Below are positions 7,702 through 17,900 of a stretch of 64,000 nucleotides of DNA, one piece after another (positions within the stretch are counted from its first letter, which is position 1; each line of letters starts with the position of its first letter). This DNA comes from Deltaproteobacteria bacterium. Lineage in GTDB: Bacteria; Desulfobacterota; Deferrisomatia; Deferrisomatales; JACRMM01. The notes below the pieces were generated by a model. It was not told the origin of the DNA, made no database searches, and saw only the letters and a program-made list of their open reading frames with translations. The position numbers and the translations under genes are program-made. The stretch lies in NCBI GenBank assembly GCA_016214985.1, contig JACRMM010000002.1:1-64000 (forward strand), in the 5' to 3' direction.

Positions 7702-8931
7702 GTGAAGGGGTTGATCGTCTACTGCCGAGCCGGCTTTGAGGCCGAGTGCGGTGCCGAACTGGCCGCCCGGGCAAAGGAGCACGGGGGCGCTGGGACCGTG
7801 ACCGGCGGGCCGGGCGCGGGATACGCGGCCTTCGAGGCCTCCGACGGCGAGGGCGCGCTCGCGCTCTGGCGCGCCTGCTCGCTCTGGGACTTCGTCTTCG
7901 GCCGCCAGGTGATCGGCTGGTTCTGGCGCGGCCCGGCACCTGCGGCCGCCGACCTGCCGGCCACACTGCGGTCGGCGCTGGCCGGCGCCCCGGCCCGGAA
8001 GTTTTCCGCGGTCTTCGCCGAGGCCCCGGACACGGAGGCGGGCAAGCGCCTCTGGCCGGAGTGCCGGCGCCTCTCCGCCGCGCTCGAGGAGGCCCTGACG
8101 GCGCGCAAGATCCTGTCGCCCACGTCGGTGAGCGCGGCGCGCCTCCACGCCTTCCTGCCAAGGCCAGGAGAGCTCGTCTTGGGGCTCTCCGACCCGGCCC
8201 GCTCCTCCCCCTGGCCCCTGGGCATCCCCCGGCTCCGGGTGCCGGCGGCGGCGCCGAGCCGCTCCGCCCAGAAGCTCGAGGAGGCGCTCCTCCTCTTCCT
8301 CTCCGAGGAGGAGAGGGTCCGGCGCCTCAAGCCCGGAATGACCGCCGTGGACCTGGGCGCGGCACCCGGCGGCTGGACCTGGCAGCTGACCCGCCGCGGA
8401 CTTCGGGTTGCGGCCGTGGACAACGGTCCACTGGACCCGGCCCTCCTGGCCTCGCGGCTCGTGACCCACATCCGTGCGGACGGGTACACGTGGCGGCCGG
8501 AACAGCCCGTCGACTGGCTCGTCTGCGACATGGTGGCAGCGCCGGCCCGGGTGGCTCGGCTCGTGGGGCTCTGGGCGGCCAAGAAGCTCTGCAAGGAGAG
8601 CCTCTTCAACCTCAAGCTCCCCTCGGGCGACCGCCTGGCCGCCGTTCGCCGAGCCGCGCAGACCGTGCGCCGCGAGCTCGACCGGGTCGGCGCCCGGTAC
8701 GCGCTTCGGTTCAAGCAGCTCTACCACGACCGGGAGGAGATCACCGGGCACTTGAGGGTCGTCGGGTGGGAACCAGCGGCCAAGACAGAGGAACCGAAGG
8801 CGGCGAAGAAACGGCCCCGGACCACGGGGCGAGTCAGAACCGGGCGTCGGCCGCGAGCGCACGGGCCAGGAGCTGCCGGTACCGGGTCCGGGGGATCTCG
8901 ACGCAGCCGAACCGGGCGAGGTGGGAGGTGA
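7702..8931 (+). CDS. rlmM: 23S rRNA 2'-O-ribose methyltransferase, RlmM-like
   Basis: A 409-residue protein with an N-terminal THUMP-like region (LIVYCRAGFEAECGAELA) and a C-terminal Rossmann methyltransferase domain with SAM motif AVDLGAAPGGWTWQL near residue 215. The block NLKLPSGDR holds a Lys of the K-D-K-E tetrad. RlmM methylates C2498 of 23S rRNA. I chose the GTG at 7702, which has GAGAGG upstream, because the homologous region starts there. The last 30-odd residues are low-complexity Arg/Gly and overlap the 3' end of convergent aat by 98 bases, so the true C-terminus is less certain than the body. Confidence 0.85.
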   Translation: MKGLIVYCRAGFEAECGAELAARAKEHGGAGTVTGGPGAGYAAFEASDGEGALALWRACSLWDFVFGRQVIGWFWRGPAPAAADLPATLRSALAGAPARKFSAVFAEAPDTEAGKRLWPECRRLSAALEEALTARKILSPTSVSAARLHAFLPRPGELVLGLSDPARSSPWPLGIPRLRVPAAAPSRSAQKLEEALLLFLSEEERVRRLKPGMTAVDLGAAPGGWTWQLTRRGLRVAAVDNGPLDPALLASRLVTHIRADGYTWRPEQPVDWLVCDMVAAPARVARLVGLWAAKKLCKESLFNLKLPSGDRLAAVRRAAQTVRRELDRVGARYALRFKQLYHDREEITGHLRVVGWEPAAKTEEPKAAKKRPRTTGRVRTGRRPRAHGPGAAGTGSGGSRRSRTGRGGR

Positions 8932-9436
8932 GGAACTGGGTGTCGAGGAGGACGAAACCGGCGTCGCGCAGCCGGTCCACCAAGTGCACCAGGGCCACCT
9001 TGCTCGCGTCCCTGACCCGGCTGAACATGCTCTCGCCCGCGAAGAGGCCGCGGATCGCCACGCCGTAGAGGCCGCCCACGAGCTCGCCCTCCTGCCAGGT
9101 CTCGACGCTGTGGGCGAGGCCGAGGCAGTGCAGGGCCTCGTAGGCGTCCACGAGCTCGGCCGAGATCCAGGTCTCCCCGCGGCCCGCCACCGGCGCGGCG
9201 CAGGCCTCCATGACGGCCCGGAAGGAGCGATCGAACCGCACGTCGAAGCGGCCGCCGCGGATCGTCTTGGCGAGGCGCCGGGGGACGTGGAAGGCGTCGA
9301 GCGGCAGGATGCCCCGGGGGTCGGGGTCGAACCAGCGGATGTTCCCCCAGTCGTCGGCCATGGGGAACAAACCCCGGCAGTAGGCGGCCGCCAGGAGCTC
9401 CGGGGTGAGGCGGGGCGGCCGCGCGGAGCCCGCCAT
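8834..9436 (-). CDS. aat: leucyl/phenylalanyl-tRNA-protein transferase
   Basis: 200 residues, within the normal Aat range. LLAAAYCRGLFPMAD, IRWFDPDPRGILPLDAFHVPR, WISAELVDAY and GLFAGESMFS are near-invariant blocks of the family. Aat attaches Leu or Phe to proteins with N-terminal Lys or Arg, targeting them to ClpAP/ClpS. The ATG overlaps the recD stop by one base (TGATG), so it is translated as the last gene of the recC-recB-recD-aat operon. The 3' end overlaps the tail of convergent rlmM. Confidence 0.95.
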   Translation of the reverse strand: MAGSARPPRLTPELLAAAYCRGLFPMADDWGNIRWFDPDPRGILPLDAFHVPRRLAKTIRGGRFDVRFDRSFRAVMEACAAPVAGRGETWISAELVDAYEALHCLGLAHSVETWQEGELVGGLYGVAIRGLFAGESMFSRVRDASKVALVHLVDRLRDAGFVLLDTQFLTSHLARFGCVEIPRTRYRQLLARALAADARF

Positions 9437-11316
9437 CACAGACCGGCCTCCCCTGCCCCATCCGGCCCCCACAAAGCGTCGCGCAAGCCGGAGGCGCGCC
9501 GGGTGCGCGCCCGCACCGCGGCGCGGAGCACCTCCTCGGTCCCCCACACCTCAACCCGGCTGCGGGCTCGCGTGAGGCCTGTGTAGACGAGCTCCCGGGT
9601 GAGTACCCGGCTCGGGTGCGCCCCGAGCAGCAGGAGCACCTCCTCGAACTCGGAGCCCTGGCTGCGGTGGACCGTCATGGCATACGCGGTCTCGCACGCC
9701 GGGAGGCGAAGGGGCGCCAGGCGGCGCACCCCACCGTCGGCGGCGACGAAGAAGACCCGAAGCGCCCCGCCGGCGCCGGCGTCCGGGAGAGCGAGCCCCA
9801 CGTCGCCGTTGTACAGGCGAAGACCGTAGTCGTTTCGGGTGACGAGCACCGGCCGCCCGGCGTACCACTCGCGGCCCGGCTCCAAGAGACCCCGGCGAGA
9901 CAGCCCGTTCTCCACCGCCCGATTCACCGCCGCAACGCCGTAGGGTCCCTCCCGACGGCCGCAGAGGATCCGGAATCGGGCGAAAGACCGGAAGGCCTCG
10001 CTTGGGTCGGCGGCCCGCAGGCCGGGCCCGAAGGCCTCGGTGACGCGCTCCTCCAGGGCGGCCGCCAGCCCCGCGGGAGTCGGCGCGGGCCTCCATCCCA
10101 CTTGGCCGACCTGGCCTCCGACCGACAGAGCCGACAGCGCATCGTCGCTCCGGCCCTCGTTCACCGCCCGGCTGGCCGCGCCGATCCCCCCGCTTCCGCC
10201 GAAGCGGTAGCTCCAGCGAAGGAGCGCCAGGCAGTCGCGCAGGCGCGCGTTCCCCGTTCCCCGTTCCCGGTTCCCAGTGCCCGTGCCCCCGACCGCTTTC
10301 CCCGTCAGCTCCTCCAACGTCCGCGCGAACCCCTCCGAGTACCCGTGGTCTCGCCCCGTGTCGCACAGGTCGCCCAGGACCGCGCCGGCCTCCACCGAGG
10401 CGAGCTGGTCCCGGTCGCCGAGGAGGATCAGGCGCGCCTCGGGTCGAAGGGCCCGGGTGAGCTTGGCCATGAGCGCGAGGTCCACCATGGACACCTCGTC
10501 GACGACCACCACGTCGTGGGGAAGGGGGTTTTCGCGGCCGTGCCGGAACTCCGGGGAGCCCGGGCGGCTCCCCAGGAGCCGGTGGAGCGTCGAGGCCTCT
10601 TCGGGGATGGCCCGGCGCACCGCCTCGGCGCAGGGTAAGCCGGCCCTGGCGCCCCTGACCGCCTCCTGCAGGCGGGCGGCGGCTTTGCCCGTGGGCGCAG
10701 CGAGGGCGACCCGGAGCGGCCGGTCCCCGGCCTGCTCTTGGAGGAGCGCGAGGATCCGAACGACCGTCGTGGTCTTCCCCGTGCCCGGCCCGCCGGAGAG
10801 GACGCACAGGCTCTTCATGAGAGTCACGGCGGCCGCCAGCTTCTGGGCGTCCGGCTCCTCTGGGGGCAGCGACGGCGGCCGCGGGAAGAACCGGCCCAGG
10901 GCCTCCTTCGCCCAGCCGAGATCGGGTGCTCCCGGCTCCCGCGCCGCACGGGCGGCGAGGTCCTCCGCCAGGTCCCGTTCGTAGGCAAAGTAACGATAGA
11001 GATAGAGCCGCCCGGCCCCGTCGAGCACGAGTGGCCGAAACTCTCCCGGGGCTCCGACGGCGCGGCTCGCCCGCAGAACCTCGCCCCAGGCGTCGGGCGC
11101 CGGGGGTGCAGCGCCCACCTCTGCGAGGTCCTCGGCCGCGTCGGCGAGCGAGACGCACACGTGGCCCTCCCCGGTGGCTCGGCTCGCGAGCGCGGCAGCC
11201 AGGAGCACCTCCGGTGTGTCCTCCCCGAGGCGCCGCAGGAGCCCGGCGAAGTGGACGTCCAGATCCGTGAGGAGGCCCCGGGAGCGAAGTGCCCGCAGGC
11301 TTTCGGCCGCGTCCAT
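9436..11316 (-). CDS. recD: exodeoxyribonuclease V alpha subunit (RecD helicase)
   Basis: 626 residues (E. coli RecD 608). The N-terminal domain is followed by Walker A SGGPGTGKTTT near residues 174-184, Walker B VVVDEVSMVDLALM, the LRDCLALLRWSYRFG block, and the C-terminal YAMTVHRSQGSEFEEVLLLL and YTGLTRARSRVEVWG helicase motifs. It is the 5'-3' SF1B motor of RecBCD. The ATG overlaps the recB stop (TGATG), which decides the start; the open frame extends far upstream only as a shadow of recB. An in-frame GTTCCC-type repeat encodes a Gly/Thr/Asn/Arg loop around residues 342-355, where E. coli RecD also has a variable loop. Confidence 0.95.
   Translation of the reverse strand: MDAAESLRALRSRGLLTDLDVHFAGLLRRLGEDTPEVLLAAALASRATGEGHVCVSLADAAEDLAEVGAAPPAPDAWGEVLRASRAVGAPGEFRPLVLDGAGRLYLYRYFAYERDLAEDLAARAAREPGAPDLGWAKEALGRFFPRPPSLPPEEPDAQKLAAAVTLMKSLCVLSGGPGTGKTTTVVRILALLQEQAGDRPLRVALAAPTGKAAARLQEAVRGARAGLPCAEAVRRAIPEEASTLHRLLGSRPGSPEFRHGRENPLPHDVVVVDEVSMVDLALMAKLTRALRPEARLILLGDRDQLASVEAGAVLGDLCDTGRDHGYSEGFARTLEELTGKAVGGTGTGNRERGTGNARLRDCLALLRWSYRFGGSGGIGAASRAVNEGRSDDALSALSVGGQVGQVGWRPAPTPAGLAAALEERVTEAFGPGLRAADPSEAFRSFARFRILCGRREGPYGVAAVNRAVENGLSRRGLLEPGREWYAGRPVLVTRNDYGLRLYNGDVGLALPDAGAGGALRVFFVAADGGVRRLAPLRLPACETAYAMTVHRSQGSEFEEVLLLLGAHPSRVLTRELVYTGLTRARSRVEVWGTEEVLRAAVRARTRRASGLRDALWGPDGAGEAGL
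10249..10290. repeat. GTTCCC-type tandem repeat inside recD
   Basis: Imperfect tandem copies of a 7-base unit GTTCCCC degenerate into GTTCCCG, GTTCCCA and GTGCCC-like units. Read on the coding strand it yields the peptide GTGTGNRERGTGN in frame, between the blocks EELTGKAVG and LRDCLALLRW. It looks like an intergenic-type simple repeat that has been tolerated in a surface loop. Confidence 0.7.
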
Positions 11317-14300
11317 CACGATCGCTCCCTCCCCTCGACCCCTACCAGGAACCGAGCCAATCCCTCGATCCTCTCCGGCGCCGGGCGGTCGAAGAAGACG
11401 CCAAAGCCGGGGCGAGCGGGGTCGATGCCCCGGAGGAAGAGATAGTACACACCCCCGAAGTGCCGGCCGCAGTCGTAGTCGGCCAGGCGCGCCCGGAGGT
11501 GGAGGTGCAGCGCAGCGGCGTAGAGGTGATACTGGAGCACGTAGTGGTCGCGTGTCATAGCGGCCGCCAGGGCCTCGGGCCCATAGTCCTCGACCCGGTC
11601 TCCGAGCCGATTCGACTTCCAGTCCGCGAGGTAGTAGCGGCCCTCGAATCGGAACACGAGGTCGAGGAAGCCCCGCAGGTAGCCCCGCACCGGCGAGAAC
11701 TCCAGGCGCCCCAGCCGCTGGGTTACGCCGGTGCCGAACAGGGCCGCCGGGTCCCCTCCCGCCTCGCCGAAGGCGCGCGAGAGCGCGTGCGGCGTCAGCG
11801 GCTTCCCCTCCTGGCGAAGGGGCAGGGTGAACTCGACCTCGTGCAGGCGCTCGGAACGGGGGATCCGCGAGAGGGTGAGCTCCGGCCGCTCGGGGTCCAG
11901 GGGCGCGGTCAGCGCGTTCGCCACCATCCGCTCCGCGACGCCTCGCCACTCGGGGCCAAGGCCGTGGGCCGCCAGGCGCGCGGCCACAAGCTCGGCACGG
12001 AGCGGGGATCCGGCGCCCGAGAAGTCCACATGCTCCAGGATCTCGTGCAGACACGTCCCGGCCCGGGCCCCCGCCGGAAAGGCAAAAACCTCGTCCGCCT
12101 CCGCCGCCGGGGCGTCCGTGCCTCCCAGGCCCCCCGGGGCTGCGGCCACGGCGTCGCGATCCGGCAGCTCTTCGTCCGCCGGCGCGCCCGAGACCAGCGC
12201 GGTGAAGCTCGTGGTGCGCCACTCTTCCGCCAGGCGGCCTCGAAAGACCCTCGCCGCCGGCTCGCCGCCCTCGAGCCGCGGCGGACGATAGACGACGCCG
12301 ACTGCCTCGGGCAGCGGATCGACCGAGACGGCTCCGGTCCCCTCCAAGGGCCGGAGCCCTTCGCGCAGGTCGTCGTCGGTGAGCTTCTTCGCCGCCTCGG
12401 CCAGGGGCGAAAGACCCGCGGCGCCCAGCGCCTCGCCCCGGTAGTGAAGCAGGTAGGCGGGCGCGGACGTCTCCGACCCATTGAAGGCACCCCAGACGAG
12501 CACGCAGCGGTTCTTGGCGCGCGTGAGCGCCACGTAGAGGAGCCGCACGTTCTCGGCCAGGCTCTCCACCTCGGCGCGACGCCGGTGCTCCTCGAAGCGG
12601 GGCGAACCCAGGTCGAAGACGAAGCGGCCGCCCGTTTCGACCCCCTGGAACAGGTGGACCTTCACCCCCGGCTCGTCCGGCCGCAGCCCCGAGCCCTCCC
12701 AGGAGAAGGGGCAGAGGGTCACGGGGTACTCGAGCCCCTTGCTTCGGTGGACCGTGACGAGCTTCACGGCCCGCTCGTCGCTCTCGAGCCGCAGCTGGTA
12801 CTCCTCGCCCGCGTCCCGGTCCGCACGCCGCCGGGAGAGCCACCGGGCGAGGCCGGCCATCCCGAGCTTCTCTTCAGCCGCGGCGCCATGGAGCACCTCG
12901 GAGAGGTGCAGCACGTTCGTGAGCCGGCGCTCCCCGTCGGCGAAGGAGAGAAGGCGCTCGCGCACCTCGGCCTCGGCGAGCAGGTGGCGAAACGCCGGCA
13001 GGAAGCCCCGGCGGGCCCACAGCTCGTGATGCACGCGGAAGAGGGAGAGCCAGATCTCCCAGCCCGACTCGTCTCCGGCCAGGGCGTGCAGCGCCTCACC
13101 GTCCACGCCGAGAAGGTCGGTCGCCAGCGCCGCCCGCAGCAGCGCCTCGTTGCCCGGCTCGGCCAGGGCCAGGAGCACCCGCTCCACCTCGACGGCCTCG
13201 GGCGAGGCAAAGGGGCTCGCGGTCGAGTAGACGACGCTCGGCACCGCCAGGGCCCGAAGGGCCTCTTGGACGAGCTCCACCTCGCGGTTCTTGCGCACCA
13301 GGACCGCGACGTCCCCCGGCTCCAGGGGCCGGTCGCCGAGGCGCGCCCGGCCCCGGAGGCCCAGGTCCAGGAGCCGGCTCACCTCGGCCGCCACGGCCCG
13401 CGGAAGCGCCCTCTCGGCCCAGCCCTTGGTAATCCTCTGGGTGCGCTTGTCGACGTTCTCCTCGGTGCGGCGCACGAGCCACACCCGAAGCGGCGCGTGC
13501 CCCGCGCCTTCGGGCTCGCCCTCGATCGTCAGGCGCGGGCGCGCCCTCACCGCCGCCTCGACCGTCGGGAACCCGATGCGGGGGAACACGAAGGGCCTCT
13601 CGACCGCGGAGAACAGGGCACCGACCCCATCGAGCAGCCGGGGCTCGGAGCGCCAGTTCTCGCCGAGGGTGTACTTCCGGGCCGCGGACTCCGAAGCCTC
13701 CAGGTAGGCGAAGACGTCAGCGCCGCGGAAGCCGTAGATCGCCTGCTTGGGGTCGCCGATGAGAAACAGGAGCGAGGGCTCCTCGGCCCGGACACCGAAC
13801 ACCCGGTCGAAGATCTCGTACTGGACCGGATCGGTGTCCTGGAACTCGTCGATCAGCGCCGCGCCGTACTTCACCCGCAGGGCCCGGGCCAGCGCCGGCC
13901 CGCCCTCGCCGACGACCGCGGCGCGGAGGTTCACGAGGAGATCGTCGAAGCCCTGCACGCTGTGGGCCCTCTTCTTACCAGCCAGGTCCAGGCGGACCCG
14001 CGCGAGGAAGGCCGCCTCGAGCGTCAGGAAGAGGGCATCCTCGGCCAGGGCGAGCTCCTGGCAGAGGTCGAAGAAGGGATGCTCGGGCGCGGACGCGCCC
14101 CGGACGAGCACGCCCTTCCTCCGGAAGCTCTCCCGCGCCACCTTTCGCAGCGCCGCGAAGCACGCCGGGGGCGCGTCGCCGGCGAGGCACTGCCCGAGCT
14201 CCCCCAGGCACGCCGCCAGGGGCTCGCGCCCGAAGTTGTCCCGGCTGCGCGAGAGGCCCTTATACTCGGAGAGGAGCCGGGACACGTCGGCGCGGGCGTC

Positions 14301-14975
14301 GGGCCACGCAGCGCACACCCGCTCGAAGGCTGCGTTGAAGACCGCTTGCTTCTCCTCCACGTCGCCGGGTGCGATCTCGGGCAGGACCTCCAAGAAGGGG
14401 TGGCGGGTAACGCTTCGAAGGAGCTCCCGGAGCCGCTCCGACCCGAAGCCGCGCTTCAGGGCGAAGGTCGCCAGGAGCGCCGGTCCGGCCGCGATCTCCC
14501 GGCGCCACCAGTCGTCCACGACCTCCTCGTGGAGGGCCTCCTGGTCGGCGATGAGCTCGGCCTCGAAGAGGAGCCCCCCCTCGAAGGCGTGCTCGGCCAG
14601 CACCCGCTGGCAGAAGCCGTGGATGGTGAAGAGGGGCGCCTCGTCGAACCCTCGCAGCGCCGCCTCCAGCGCCGCGGCCGCTGGTCCCGCCTCGTGGCGG
14701 GCCACGAGCTCCCGGAGGAGATCGTCGCCGCTCTCGCCCGCCTCGAACGCGAGAAGTGCCTCCCGAAGCCGGCGGCGCACCCGGTCGCGGAGCTCCTCCG
14801 TCGCGGCCACGGTGAAGGTGACCACGAGGATGCGCTCGACCGGGAGGTCCTTCTCCAGGATCAGGCGAAGGACCAGCCCTGCGATCGTGTAGGTCTTGCC
14901 CGTGCCCGCGCTCGCCTCGATGAGGTTCGTTCCGGTGAGCGGGCTCTCGAGGAGATTGAAGGTCGGCGGCGTCAC
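11316..14975 (-). CDS. recB: exodeoxyribonuclease V beta subunit (RecB helicase-nuclease)
   Basis: 1219 residues (E. coli RecB 1180). Walker A EASAGTGKTYT lies at residues 20-30; other UvrD-type motifs include LIDEFQDTDPVQYEIF, FLIGDPKQAIYGFRGADVFAY, VKLVTVHRSKGLEYPVT and RLLYVALTRAKNRCVL. The C-terminal nuclease domain keeps GTCLHEILEHV, RGFLDLVF and YYLADWKSNRLGD, which supply the catalytic His, two Asp and Lys. It is the 3'-5' motor and the only nuclease of RecBCD. The GTG start overlaps the recC stop (GTGA, 14972-14975), overriding longer in-frame starts that lie inside recC. Confidence 0.96.
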   Translation of the reverse strand: MTPPTFNLLESPLTGTNLIEASAGTGKTYTIAGLVLRLILEKDLPVERILVVTFTVAATEELRDRVRRRLREALLAFEAGESGDDLLRELVARHEAGPAAAALEAALRGFDEAPLFTIHGFCQRVLAEHAFEGGLLFEAELIADQEALHEEVVDDWWRREIAAGPALLATFALKRGFGSERLRELLRSVTRHPFLEVLPEIAPGDVEEKQAVFNAAFERVCAAWPDARADVSRLLSEYKGLSRSRDNFGREPLAACLGELGQCLAGDAPPACFAALRKVARESFRRKGVLVRGASAPEHPFFDLCQELALAEDALFLTLEAAFLARVRLDLAGKKRAHSVQGFDDLLVNLRAAVVGEGGPALARALRVKYGAALIDEFQDTDPVQYEIFDRVFGVRAEEPSLLFLIGDPKQAIYGFRGADVFAYLEASESAARKYTLGENWRSEPRLLDGVGALFSAVERPFVFPRIGFPTVEAAVRARPRLTIEGEPEGAGHAPLRVWLVRRTEENVDKRTQRITKGWAERALPRAVAAEVSRLLDLGLRGRARLGDRPLEPGDVAVLVRKNREVELVQEALRALAVPSVVYSTASPFASPEAVEVERVLLALAEPGNEALLRAALATDLLGVDGEALHALAGDESGWEIWLSLFRVHHELWARRGFLPAFRHLLAEAEVRERLLSFADGERRLTNVLHLSEVLHGAAAEEKLGMAGLARWLSRRRADRDAGEEYQLRLESDERAVKLVTVHRSKGLEYPVTLCPFSWEGSGLRPDEPGVKVHLFQGVETGGRFVFDLGSPRFEEHRRRAEVESLAENVRLLYVALTRAKNRCVLVWGAFNGSETSAPAYLLHYRGEALGAAGLSPLAEAAKKLTDDDLREGLRPLEGTGAVSVDPLPEAVGVVYRPPRLEGGEPAARVFRGRLAEEWRTTSFTALVSGAPADEELPDRDAVAAAPGGLGGTDAPAAEADEVFAFPAGARAGTCLHEILEHVDFSGAGSPLRAELVAARLAAHGLGPEWRGVAERMVANALTAPLDPERPELTLSRIPRSERLHEVEFTLPLRQEGKPLTPHALSRAFGEAGGDPAALFGTGVTQRLGRLEFSPVRGYLRGFLDLVFRFEGRYYLADWKSNRLGDRVEDYGPEALAAAMTRDHYVLQYHLYAAALHLHLRARLADYDCGRHFGGVYYLFLRGIDPARPGFGVFFDRPAPERIEGLARFLVGVEGRERS

Positions 14976-17900
14976 GGCCCGCCCTCCGGCTCCCCCGCCT
15001 CGGCGAGCTCGACGGCCTCGAGGAGCGGCCCGAAGACCCGGCCGGCAAGCGCCTCGAACTCCGCGCCGAGCGGGTCTTCGCGGCCGAACGCGCGAGCGAA
15101 GTGGGGATCGCCGGCCTCCGGATCCTTCCGGAAGTCTCCCTCCCACTCCGAGCGGGCGGCCTTCCGAGCAGCCCACCGGTCCCCGTCCTTGCCGAGGCGC
15201 TGCGCGTAGGCCCAGGAGGCCCGCGGAAAGAAGGGCAGAAGGCGGCCGAGGCCCTCCCAGTAGAGATCCAGTAGATCCCTGAGTCGCTCCGCGGCTGCTT
15301 CCAGGGGGGGCAGGCCCACGACCTCGCCCTTGCCGACGAGGAGGCTGGACCGGGGCAGGCCTTCCTCCGCCACGAGGTTCAGGGCCAGGTGGTGGACCCA
15401 GAGCCGCAGCCGGTCCCTCGCTTTCACGGTGGCGGGCCGAAACTGCACGAGTCGGTCACACCGGAGGCCCTCCAGCCGGCCGGAAAGAGTGAAACCTGAC
15501 ACCTCGCGTTCGAACGTCACGGGCTCCAGGGGTCGCCCTTCCAGGCAGGGCCGAATCTCGTCGCCGAACGCCTCCACCTCGGCCCGTAGGTCGCCGAAGG
15601 CGCCCTCTCCCACCCGGCCGTGGGGCAGGACGCCTCGGGCACGCGCAGCAGGGAGCGCCTGGTCCAGGTCGCTGCCCGCGAGCGCCGCAGCCAGGAGGCG
15701 CTGCTCCAGGTCGTAGCGCTCGAGCCCCGCCACGTCAAAGGGCTCCCGCTCCTCGACGACCGCGTCGTCGCCCTCCAGACGGAGGCCGAGGCGTACGGCG
15801 AAGAGGTAGCGGGCGGGGTTCGAGAAGAAGCGGACGAGGTCGCCCAGGTCCACCCGGCGAAGCTCCTCCGGCGGCTCGGGCAGGCACGTGAGGAAGAGCC
15901 CCTGGGTCCGGCGTGGCGCGCCGGGCGCCAAGTGTCGGCTCGCCCGCGCGTTCTCGGAGGAGTAGGAGAACAGGGGGCAGGGGGCGAGGGGGCTCCCCTG
16001 AGATGGAGGCTGGAAGTAGGCCGGGCTGAAGGCCTGGAGCCGGTGGCGGACGACGAGGTGCTCGCGAGCCCAGCCCGGTGCGGGCGGCCCTCCGCCGGCC
16101 GGCGCGAAGCCCTCGTCGATCGCGTCCAGGAGCTCGCTCACGACGACCGACGGCGGGACGTCGCTCCCGTCGCGCACGCTCTGCCCCACGTAGCTCACGT
16201 GCAGGTGGCGGCGCGCGGCCAGCAGCGCCTCCAGAAAGGCGTAGCGGTCCTCGTGGCGGGGCGAGCGGTCCCCGGGCCGGGGCTCCGCGGCCGTAAGGTC
16301 GAAGCCCAGGGGACGGGTGGCCCGGGGGAAGGCACCGTCGTTCATCCCCAGGAGGCACACGACCGGGAAGGGGATGCTCCGCAGCGGGCGCAGGGCGCAG
16401 AAGGTGACCCCTCCCGAGAGGAACCCGCCGCCGAAGGGCTCGGCCTCGAGAGAGGCGCCGAGGCTCGCGGCCACGACCTCCAGGTCCACCGGCTCGCCGT
16501 AGCCCGAGAGCGCGCCGGCTTCGGCGAGCCCCTCGAAGGCCCGGCGCACGAGACGCTCCTCGCGCTCCTCCCCGTCGGCTGCCTCGAAGAGGGCGTCGAA
16601 GAGCGCCCCGAGGTCCTCGGCCCAGGAGCCGAGGTCGCGGGGAGCCTCCAGGGAGCGAACCCCGATAAAGAGCCGCTCGGTGAACTCGGCCAGGCGCCCC
16701 AGAGCCTGCGCGTCGTCACCCCCCTCCAGGTCGTCATAGGGGAGCACGCCCTCGAAGAACCGCGCCCCTCCTCCGGGAAAGGCGTAGCCGAGGAGCAGCC
16801 GGTCGAGGCCGGCCCTCCACGTGTTCTCCTCGAAGGCGGGCAGGCCCAGGGCCCGGCGGTTCTCCCCGTCCGCGCCCCAGCGCACCCGGGTCTCCTGCAC
16901 CCAGGCATGGGCGCGCTCCACGTCCGCCGTCGAGAACCCGAAGCGCCGGCGCACCGAGGGCGCCTCCAGGAGGTCCAGCACCCGGGCCGCGCCGAAGCGC
17001 CCGCCCACAAGCGCCAGCACCCGAAGGAAGGCGTCGGCCAACGGGCTCCCCCCTCTCGCGGTCCGATCGGCCAGGGCAAAGGGGATGCGGGGCGAGCCCG
17101 GGCCGTCGAAGACCGCCTCCACGAACGGGGCGTACGCCTCGAGGTCCGGGGTCATGACGACCACGTGCCGCGGCTCCAGCCGGGCGTCGCGGTCGAAGAG
17201 GTCGAGCAGGCGGTCGCGCAGGACCTCCACCTCGCGCAGGGCGCCGTGGCAAGCGTGCAGACGAAGCGAGTCGTCATTCGAGCCGAGGCGCCTTCGGCCA
17301 GCGCCTCGGCGGTCCCGGAGGTGGAGGATGTCGGACTGGAGGCACTGGAGCAGGGTGTCCTCCCCCGGCTCGACCCAGTCCTCCCGAGGTTGGGCGGGGA
17401 GCTCTTGGACGAAGCCGAAGAAGTCGCGGCCCGCCTTGCCGAGGGAAGCCAGGAGGCGGTTGCCCTCCTCCCAGTGGTGCGCCCCTCGGCCCGCCTCCCG
17501 ATCTCGCCGGGACACCACTCGGCCCGGAACGATGTCGGCCCAGTACTCCCGGCAGGGGCTCGCCAGAAAGAGATGCACCTCGGTTCGCTCCCCCAGGGCC
17601 GCGAGCGCCTCCAGGTGAAAGGGCGGCAGGGCCGAGACTCCGAAGACCGACACGCGCTCGGGCAGCGCCCCGGGCGGGAGCGCGAACCCCGGGTCCCGGA
17701 TCCGCTCCAGGAAAGCCCGGCGGAGCGCCGCCCGGTGATGGGGGTCAACGGCCGCCAGGAGCCGCCAGAGCTCTACCTGCCAGCCGGCGGCATCCGCAGC
17801 ATCGCCCCCCTGGCCCCGCTCCCAGGCCAGGGCCATCTCCGGCCGGAAGAGCGCATACCCGTCGAAGACCTCGGCGATCTTCCCCGCGAGCTGGTAGAGC

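Noticed and set aside
10249-10290. Repeats in recD considered as a CRISPR-like array.
   Set aside because: Units are 7 bases with no spacers and lie inside a coding frame.
11289-15209. A plus-strand open frame of about 1300 codons opposite recB and recD.
   Set aside because: It is the antisense shadow of high-GC coding sequence; its translation is low-complexity His/Arg/Gly/Leu-rich with no domain.
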